64,000 nt of DNA from Coriaria nepalensis (Eukaryota > Streptophyta > Magnoliopsida > Cucurbitales > Coriariaceae). The stretch is from assembly GCA_027186245.1 (NCBI GenBank), contig CP114481.1:45849501-45913500 (forward strand). Reading direction: 5' to 3'. The notes below the pieces were generated by a model, which was given only the letters and a program-made list of their open reading frames with translations, did not search any database and was not told the origin of the DNA. Shown in pieces: positions 51,001 to 61,600 of this stretch (positions within the stretch are counted from its first letter, which is position 1; each line of letters starts with the position of its first letter). The position numbers were made by a program, and so were the translations under genes.

Positions 51001-53560
51001 TCAAGTCAATAACTTATTTCAAAGCAATTCGAACGAATTCTATTTTTGCACTACAAACACAAGTTTTGTGCATAACATGCAAATGATCAATGCAAGGAAA
51101 GTGTCCATTCGTTTAACTTTAAAATCATTTCAATGAGTCATCTTAAGTCAATATCTTATTTCAAAGCAAGCCGAATGAATTCTATTTTCGCACTTTAAAC
51201 TGAAGTTTTGTGCATAACTTGCAAATGATCAATGCAAGAAAAGTGTGCATTCGTTTAACCTTAAAATCATTAGAATGAGTCACTCCAAGTCAATAACTTA
51301 TTTCAAAGCAAGTCGAACGAATTTTATTTTTGCACTACAAAGACAACTTTTATGCATAACTTGGAAATGATCAATGCCAGGAATGTGTCCATTAGTTTAA
51401 CCTTAAAATCATTTCAATGAGTCATTTTAAGTCAATATCTTATTTCAAAGCAAGTCGAACGATTTCTATTTTGGCACTCCAAACACAACTTTTGTGCATA
51501 ACTTGCAAATGATCAGTTCAAGGAAAGTGTGCTTTCGTTTAACCTTAAAATCATTTGAATGAGTCATTTCAAGTAAATAACTTATTCCAAAGCAATTCGA
51601 ACGAATTCTATTTTTGCACTACAAACACAAGTTTTGTGCATAACTTTCAAATGATCAATGCAATGAAAGTGTGCATTCGTTTAACCTTAAAATCATTTCA
51701 ATGAGTCATTTCAAGTCAATATCTTATTTCAAAGCAAGTCGATCGAATTCTATTTTCGCACTCTAAACACAAGTATTGTGCATAACTTTGAAATGATCAA
51801 TGCAAGGAATGTGTGCATTAGTTTAACCTTAAAATCTTTTCAATGAGTCATTTCAAATCAATATCTTATTTCAAAGCAAGTCGAACGAATTCTATTTTCG
51901 CACTCCAAACACAAGTTTTGTGCATAACTTGCAAAAGATCAATGCAAGGAAAGTGTGCATCCGTTTAACCTTAAAATCATTTGAATGAGTCATTTCAAGT
52001 AAATAACTTTTTCCAAAGCAATTCGAACGAATTCTATTTTGGCACTACAAACACAAGTTTTCTGCATAACTTGCAAATGATCAATGCACGGAAAGTGTGC
52101 ATTCGTTTACCCTTAAAATCATTTCAATGAGTCATTTCAAGTCAATGTCTTATTTCGAAGCAAGTCGAACGAATTCTATTTTTGCACTACAAACACAAGT
52201 TTTGTGCATAACTTGCAAATGATCAATGCAATGAAAGAGTGCATCCGTTTAACCTTAAAATCATTTCAATGAGTCATTTCAAGTCAATATCTTATTTCAA
52301 AGCAAGTCGAACGAATTCTATTTTCGCACTCCAAACACAAGTTTTGTGCATAACTTGCAAATGATCAGTGCAAGGAAAGTGTGCATTCGTTTAACCTTAA
52401 AATCATTTGAATGAGTCATTTCAAGTAAATAACTTATTCCAAAGCAATTCGAACGAATTCTATTTTTGCACTACAAACACAAGTTTTGTGCATAACTTGC
52501 AAATGATCAATGCAATGAAATTGTGCATTCGTTTAACCTTAAAATCATTTCAATGAGTCATTTAAAGTCAATGTCTTATTTCGAAGCAAGTCGAACGAAT
52601 TCTATTTTTGCACTACAATCACAATTTTGGTGCATAACTTGCAAATGATGAATGCAATGAAAGTGTGCATTCGTTTAACCTTAAAATCATTTCAGTGAGT
52701 CATTTCAAGTCAATAACTTATTTCAAAGCAATTAGAACGAATTCTATTTTTGCACTACAAACACAAGTTTTGTGCATAACTTGCAAATGATCAATGCAAT
52801 GAAAGTGTGCATTCGTTTAACCTTAAAATCATTTCAGTGAGTTATTTCAACTCTATAACTTATTTCAAAGCAATTCGAACGAATTCTATTTTTGCACTAC
52901 AAACACAAGTTTTGTGCATAACTTGCAAATGATCAATGCAAGGAAAGTGTGCATTCGTTTAACTTTAAAATCATTTCAATAAGTCATTTTAAGTCAATAT
53001 CTTATTTCAAAGCAAGTCGAATGTATTCTATTTTAGCACTTTAAACTGAAGTTTTGTGCATAACTTTCAAATGATCAATGCAAGAAAAGTGTGCATTCGT
53101 TTAACCTTAAAATCATTTCAATGAGTTACTCCAAGTCAATAACTTATTTCAAAGCAAGTCGAACGAATTTTATTTTTGCACTACAAAGACAACTTTTGTG
53201 CATAACTTGGAAATGATCAATGCCAGGAATGTGTCCATTCGTTTAACCTTAAAATCATTTCAATGAGTCATTTCAAGTAAATAACTTATTCCAAAGCAAT
53301 TCGAACGAATTCTATTTTCGCACTACAAACACAAGTTTTGTGCATAACTTGCAAATGATCAATGCACGGAAAGCGTGCATTCGTTTACCCTTAAAATCAT
53401 TTCAATGAGTCATTTCAAGTCAATGTCTTATTTCGAAGCAAGTCGAACGAATTCTATTTTTGCACTACAAACACAATTTTTGTGCATAACTTGCAAATGA
53501 TCAATGCAATGAAAGTGTGCATTCGTTTAACCTTAAAATCATTTCAATGAGTCATTTCAA
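48023..53560 (+). repeat. 39-monomer higher-order unit, copy 1 (5,538 bases)
   Basis: The unit opens with GTGAATATCTTACTTC at 48,023, repeated at 53,561, exactly 39 monomers later. Other private markers at the same shift are TTCTAGTTTCGC, ACATGCACATGATAAG, CAAGGTAATTCG, AACTGTAGTTCTG, CAAACCCAAG and CACGCCAAAC. It contains two adjacent, nearly identical GATTAATGCAATG monomers (50,803 and 50,945). These lie within the 426 bases (about 50,690-51,110) that copy 2 lacks. Confidence 0.92.
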
Positions 53561-56500
53561 GTGAATATCTTACTTCAAAGCAAGTCGAACGAATTCTAGT
53601 TTCGCACTCCAAACACAAGTTTTGTGCATAACATGCACATGATAAGTGCAAGGAAAGTGTGCATTCGTTTAACCTTAAAATCATTTGAATGAGTCATTTC
53701 AAGTAAATAACTTATTCCAAAGCAATTCGAACGAATTCTATTTTTGCACTACAAACACAAGTTTTGTGCATAACTTGTAAATGATCAATGCAATGAAATT
53801 ATGCATTCGTTTAACCTTAAAATCATTTCAATGAGTCATTTCAAGTCAATGTCTTATTTCGAAACAAGTCGAACGAATTCTATTTTTGCACTACAAACAC
53901 AATTTTTGTGCATAACTTGCAAATGATCAATGCAATAAAAGTGTGCATTCGTTTAACCTTAAAATCATTTCAGTGAGTCATTTCAGGTCAATAACTTATT
54001 TCAAGGTAATTCGAACGAATTCTATTTTTGAACTACAAACACAAGTTTTGTGCATAACTTGCAAATGATCAATGCAAGGAAAGTGTGCATTCGTTTAACT
54101 TTAAAATCATTTCAATGAGTCATTTTAAGTCAATATCTTATTTCAAAGCAAGCCGAATGAATTCTATTTTCGCACTTTAAACTGTAGTTCTGTGCATAAC
54201 TTGCAAATGATCAATGCAAGAAAAGTGTGCATTCGTTTAACCTTAAAATCATTAGAATGAGTCACTCCAAGTCAATAACTTATTTCAAAGGAAGTCGAAC
54301 GAATTTTATTTTTGCACTACAAAGACAACTTTTGTGCATAACTTGGAAATGATCAATGCCAGGAATGTGTCCATTAGTTTAACCTTAAAATCATTTCAAT
54401 GAGTCATTTTAAGTCAATATCTTATTTCAAAGCAAGTGGAACGATTTCTATTTTGGCACTCCAAACACAACTTTTGTGCATAACTTGCAAATGATCAGTG
54501 CAAGGAAAGTGTGCATTCGTTTAACCTTAAAATCATTTCAATGAGTCATTTCAAGTCAATATCTTATTTCACAGCAAGTCGAACGAATTCTATTTTGGCA
54601 CGCCAAACACAAGTTTTGTGCATAACTTGCAAATGATCAGTGCAAGGAAAGTGTGCATTCGTTTAACCTTAAAATCATTCCAATGAGTCATTTCAAGTCA
54701 ATCACTTATTTCAAGGTAATTCGAACGAATTCTATTTTTGCACTACAAACACAAGTTTTGTGCATAACTTGCAAATGATCAATGCAAGGAAAGTGTGCAT
54801 TCGTTTAACCTTACAATCATTTGAATGAGTCATTTCAAGTATATAACTTATTCCAAAGCAATTCGAACGAATTCTATTTTCGCACTACAAACACAAGTTT
54901 TGTGCATAACTTGCGAATGATCAATGCACGGAAAGTGTGCATTCGTTTAACCTTAAAATCATTTCAATGAGTCATTTCAAGTCAATGTCTTATTTCGAAG
55001 CAAGTCGAACGAATTCTATTTTTGCACTAGAAACACAAGTTTTGTGCATAACTTGCAAATGATCAATGCAATGAAAGGGTGCATTCGTTTAACCTTAAAA
55101 TCATTTGAATGAGTCATTTCAAATAAATAACTTATTCCAAAGCAATTCGAACGAATTCTATTTTTGCCCTACAAACACAAGTTTTGTGCATAACTTGCAA
55201 ATGATCAATGTAATGAAAGTGTGCATTCGTTTAACCTTAAAATCATTTCAATGAGTCATTTCAAGTCAATATCTTATTTCAAAGCAAGTGGAACGAATTC
55301 TATTTTGGCACTCCAAACCCAAGTTTTGTGCATAACTTGCAAATGATCAGTGCAAGGAAAGTGTGCATTCGTTTAACCTTAAAGTCATTTCAATGAGTCA
55401 TTTCAAATCAATATCTTATTTCAAAGCAAGTCGAACGAATTCTATTTTGGCACTCCAAACACAAGTTTTGTGCATAACTTGCAAATGATCAGTGCAAGGA
55501 AAGTGTGCATTCGTTTAACCTTAAAATCATTCAAATGAGTCATTTCAAGTCAATCACTTATTTCAAAGCAAGTCGAACGAATTCTATTTTTGCACTACAA
55601 ACACAATTTTTGTGCATAACTTGCAAATGATCAATGCAATGAAAGTGTGCATTCGTTTAACCTTATAATCATTTCAATGAGTCATTTCAATTCAATATCT
55701 TATTTCGAAGCAAGTCGAACGAATTCTATTTTCGCACTTCAAACACAAGTTTTGTGCATAACTTGGAAATGATCAATGCCAAGAATGTGTGCATTAGTTT
55801 AACCTTAAAATCATTTCAATGAGTCATTTCAAGTCAATATCTTATTTCACAGCAAGTCGAACGAATTCTATTTTGGCACTCCAAACACATGTTTTGTGCA
55901 TAACTTGCAAATGATCAGTGCAAGGAAAGTGTGCATTCGTTTAACCTTAAAATCATTTCAATGACTCATTTCAAATCAATATCTTATTTCAAAGCAAGTC
56001 GAACGAATTCTATTTTCGCACTCCAAACACAAGTTTTGTGCATAACTTGCAAATGATCAGTGCAAGGAAAGTGTGCATTCGTTTAACCTTAAAATCATTT
56101 GAATGAGTCATTTCAAGTAAATAACTTATTCCCAAGTAATTCGAACGAATTCTATTTCCGCACTCCAAACACAAGTTTTGTGCATAACTTGCAAATGATC
56201 AATGCAAGGAAAGTGTGCATTCGTTTAACTTTAAAATCATTTCAATGAGTCATCTTAAGTCAATATCTTATTTCAAAGCAAGCCGAATGAATTCTATTTT
56301 CGCACTTTAAACTGAAGTTTTGTGCATAACTTGCAAATGATCAATGCAAGAAAAGTGTGCATTCGTTTAACCTTAAAATCATTAGAATGAGTCACTCCAA
56401 GTCAATAACTTATTTCAAAGCAAGTCGAACGAATTTTATTTTTGCACTACAAAGACAACTTTTATGCATAACTTGGAAATGATCAATGCCAGGAATGTGT

Positions 56501-58672
56501 CCATTAGTTTAACCTTAAAATCATTTCAATGAGTCATTTTAAGTCAATATCTTATTTCAAAGCAAGTCGAACGATTTCTATTTTGGCACTCCAAACACAA
56601 CTTTTGTGCATAACTTGCAAATGATCAGTTCAAGGAAAGTGTGCTTTCGTTTAACCTTAAAATCATTTGAATGAGTCATTTCAAGTAAATAACTTATTCC
56701 AAAGCAATTCGAACGAATTCTAGTTTTGCACTACAAACACAAGTTTTGTGCATAACTTGCAAATGATCAATGCAATGAAAGTGTGCATTTGTTTAACCTT
56801 AAAATCATTTCAATGAGTCATTTCAAGTCAATATCTTATTTCAAAGCAAGTCGATCGAATTCTATTTTCGCACTCTAAACACAAGTATTGTGCATAACTT
56901 TGAAATGATCAATGCAAGGAATGTGTGCATTAGTTTAACCTTAAAATCTTTTCAATGAGTCATTTCAAATCAATATCTTATTTCAAAGCAAGTCGAACGA
57001 ATTCTATTTTCGCACTCCAAACACAAGTTTTGTGCATAACTTGCAAAAGATCAATGCAAGGAAAGTGTGCATCCGTTTAACCTTAAAATCATTTGAATGA
57101 GTCATTTCAAGTAAATAACTTTTTCCAAAGCAATTCGAACGAATTCTATTTTGGCACTACAAACACAAGTTTTCTGCATAACTTGCAAATGATCAATGCA
57201 CGGAAAGTGTGCATTCGTTTACCCTTAAAATCATTTCAATGAGTCATTTCAAGTCAATGTCTTATTTCGAAGCAAGTCGAACGAATTCTATTTTTGCACT
57301 ACAAACACAAGTTTTGTGCATAACTTGCAAATGATCAATGCAATGAAAGAGTGCATCCGTTTAACCTTAAAATCATTTCAATGAGTCATTTCAAGTCAAT
57401 ATCTTATTTCAAAGCAAGTCGAACGAATTCTATTTTCGCACTCCAAACACAAGTTTTGTGCATAACTTGCAAATGATCAGTGCAAGGAAAGTGTGCATTC
57501 GTTTAACCTTAAAATCATTTGAATGAGTCATTTCAAGTAAATAACTTATTCCAAAGCAATTCGAACGAATTCTATTTTTGCACTACAAACACAAGTTTTG
57601 TGCATAACTTGCAAATGATCAATGCAATGAAATTGTGCATTCGTTTAACCTTAAAATCATTTCAATGAGTCATTTAAAGTCAATGTCTTATTTCGAAGCA
57701 AGTCGAACGAATTCTATTTTTGCACTACAATCACAATTTTGGTGCATAACTTGCAAATGATGAATGCAATGAAAGTGTGCATTCGTTTAACCTTAAAATC
57801 ATTTCAGTGAGTCATTTCAAGTCAATAACTTATTTCAAAGCAATTAGAACGAATTCTATTTTTGCACTACAAACACAAGTTTTGTGCATAACTTGCAAAT
57901 GATCAATGCAATGAAAGTGTGCATTCGTTTAACCTTAAAATCATTTCAGTGAGTTATTTCAACTCTATAACTTATTTCAAAGCAATTCGAACGAATTCTA
58001 TTTTTGCACTACAAACACAAGTTTTGTGCATAACTTGCAAATGATCAATGCAAGGAAAGTGTGCATTCGTTTAACTTTAAAATCATTTCAATAAGTCATT
58101 TTAAGTCAATATCTTATTTCAAAGCAAGTCGAATGTATTCTATTTTAGCACTTTAAACTGAAGTTTTGTGCATAACTTTCAAATGATCAATGCAAGAAAA
58201 GTGTGCATTCGTTTAACCTTAAAATCATTTCAATGAGTTACTCCAAGTCAATAACTTATTTCAAAGCAAGTCGAACGAATTTTATTTTTGCACTACAAAG
58301 ACAACTTTTGTGCATAACTTGGAAATGATCAATGCCAGGAATGTGTCCATTCGTTTAACCTTAAAATCATTTCAATGAGTCATTTCAAGTAAATAACTTA
58401 TTCCAAAGCAATTCGAACGAATTCTATTTTCGCACTACAAACACAAGTTTTGTGCATAACTTGCAAATGATCAATGCACGGAAAGCGTGCATTCGTTTAC
58501 CCTTAAAATCATTTCAATGAGTCATTTCAAGTCAATGTCTTATTTCGAAGCAAGTCGAACGAATTCTATTTTTGCACTACAAACACAATTTTTGTGCATA
58601 ACTTGCAAATGATCAATGCAATGAAAGTGTGCATTCGTTTAACCTTAAAATCATTTCAATGAGTCATTTCAA
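53561..58672 (+). repeat. 39-monomer higher-order unit, copy 2 (36 monomers, 3 lost)
   Basis: Matches copy 1 with a 5,538-base shift to about 56,220, then with a 5,112-base shift to about 58,672, so three whole monomers are absent. About ten substitutions are visible across more than 5 kb, for example AGTCGAACG to AGTGGAACG (54,437), AACTAATTCC to AACTTATTCC (55,132) and CCAAGCAATT to CCAAGTAATT (56,132). This suggests about 99.8% identity. The copy ends where GTCAATATC replaces GTGAATATC. Confidence 0.92.
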
Positions 58673-61600
58673 GTCAATATCTTATTTCAAAGCAAGTCAA
58701 ACGAATTCTATTTTCGCACTCCAAACACAAGTTTTGTGCATAACTTGCAAATGATCAGTGCAAGGAAAGTGTGCATTCGTTTAACCTTAAAATCGTTTGA
58801 ATGAGTCATTTCAGGTAAATAACTTATTCCAAAGCAATTCGAACGAATTCTATTTTTGCACTACAAACACAAGTTTTGTGCATAACTTGCAAATGATCAA
58901 TCCAATGAAATTGTGCATTCGTTTAACCTTAAAATCATTTCAATGAGTCATTTCAAGTCAATGTCTTATTTCGAAGCAAGTCGAACGATTTCTATTATTG
59001 CACTACAATCACAATTTTTGTGCATAACTTGCAAGTGATGAATGCAACGGAAGTGTGCATTCGTTTAACCTTAAAATCATTTCAGTGAGTCATTTCAAGT
59101 ATATAACTTATTCCAAAGCAATTCGAACGAATTCTATTTTCGCACTACAAACACAAGTTTTGTGCATAACTTGCAAATGATCAATGCACGGAAAGTGTGC
59201 ATTCGTTTAACTTTAAAATCATTTCAATGAGTCATCTTAATTCAATATCTTATTTCAAAGCAAGCCGAATGAATTTTATTTTCGCACTTTAAACTGAAGT
59301 TTTGTGCAGAACTTGCAAATGATCAATGCAAGAAAAGTGTGCATTCGTTTAACCTTAAAATCATTAGAATGAGTCACCCCAAGTCAATAACTTATTTCAA
59401 AGCAATTCGAAGAAATTCTATTTTTGCACTACAAACACAAGTTTTGTGCATAACTTGCAATTGATCAATGCAAGGAAAGTGTGCATTCATTTAACTTTAA
59501 AATCATTTCAATGAGTAATTTTAAGTCAATATCTTATTTCAAAGCAAGCCGAATGAATTCTATTTTCGCACTTTAAACTGAAGTTTTGTGCATAACTTGC
59601 AAATGATCAATGCAAGAAAAGTGTGCATTCGTTTAACCTTAAAATCATTAGAAGGAGTCACCCCAAGTCAATAACTAATTTCAAAGCAAGTCGAACGAAT
59701 TCTATTTTTGCACTACAAAGACAACTTTTGTGCATAACTTGGAAATGATCAATGCCAGGAATGTGTCCAGTAGTTTAACCTTAAAATCATTTCAATGAGT
59801 CATTTTAAGTCAATATCTTATTTCAAAGCAAGTCGAACGATTTCTATTTTGGCACTCCAAATACAACTTTCGTGCATAACTTGCAAATGATCAGTGCAAG
59901 GAAAGTGTGCATTCGTTTAACCTTAAAATCATTTGAATGAGTCATTTCAAGTAAATAACTGATTCCAAAGCAATTCGAACGAATTCTATTTTTGCACTAC
60001 AAACACAAGTTTTGTGCATAACTTTCAAATGATCAATGCAATGAAAGTGTGCATTCGTTTAACCTTAAAATCATTTCAATGAGTCATTTCAAGTCAATAT
60101 CTTATTTCAAAGCAAGTCGATCGAATTCTATTTTCGCACTCTAAACACAAGTTTTGTGCATAACTTTGAAATGATCAATGCAAGGAATGTGTGCATTAGT
60201 TTAACCTTAAAATCTTTTCAATGAGTCATTTCAAACCAATATCTTATTTCAAAGCAATTAGAACGAATTCTATTTTTGCACTACAAACACAAGTTTTGTG
60301 CATAACTTGCAAATGATCAATGCAATGAAAGTGTGCATTCGTTTAACCTTAAAATCATTTCAGTGAGTCATTTCAAGTCAATAACTTATTTCAAAGCAAT
60401 TCGAACGAATTCTATTTTTGCACTACAAACACAAGTTTTGTGCATAACTTGCAAATGATCAATGCAAGGAAAGTGTGAATTCGTTTAACTTTAAAATCAT
60501 TTCAATGAGTCATTTTAAGTCAATATCTTATTTCAAAGCAAGTCGAATGTATTCTATTTTCGCACTACAATCACAATTTTTGTGCATAACTTGCAAATGA
60601 TCAATGCAATGAAAGTGTGCATTCGTTTAACCTTAAAATCATTTCAGTGAGTCATTTCAAGTCAATAACTTATTTCAAAGCAAGTCGAACGAATTCTATT
60701 TTTGCACTACAAACACAATTTTTGTGCATAACTTGCAAATGATCAATGCAATGAAAGTGTGCATTCGTTTAACCTTATAATCATTTCAATGAGTCATTTC
60801 AAGTCAATATCTTATTTCGGAGCAAGTCGAACGAATTCTATTTTTGCACTACAATCACAATTTTTGTCCATAACTTGCAAATGATCAATGCAATGAAAGT
60901 GTGCATTCGTTTAACCTTAAAATCATTTCAGTGAGTCATTTTAAGTCAATGACTTATTTCAAAGCAATTAGAACGAATTCTATTTTTGCACTACAATCAC
61001 AATTTTTGTGCATAACTTGCAAATGATGAATGCAATGAAAGTGTGCATTCGTTTAACCTTAAAATCATTTCAATGAGTCATTTCAAGTCAATAACTTATT
61101 TCAAAGCAATTAGAACGAATTCTATTTTTGCACTACAAACACAAGTTTTGTGCATAACTTGCAAATGATCAATGCAAGGAAAGTGTGCATTCGTTTAACC
61201 TTAAAATCATTTGAATGAGTCATTTCAAGTAAATAACTTTTTCCAAAGCAATTCGAACGAATTCTATTTTCGCACTACAAACACAAGTTTTGTGCATAAC
61301 TTGGAAATGATCAATGCACGGAAAGTGTGCATTCGTTTAACCTTAAAATCATTTCAATGAGTCATTTCAAGTCAATGTCTTATTTCGAAGCAAGTCAAAC
61401 GAATTCTATTTTTGCACTACAAACACAATTTTTGTGCATAACTTGCAAATGATCAATGCAATGAAAGTGTGCATTCGTTTAACCTTAAAATCATTTCAAT
61501 GAGTCATTTCAAGTCAATATCTTATTTCAAAGCAAGTCGAACGAATTCTATTTTGGCACTCCAAACACAAGTTTTGTGCATAACTTGCAAATGATCAGTG

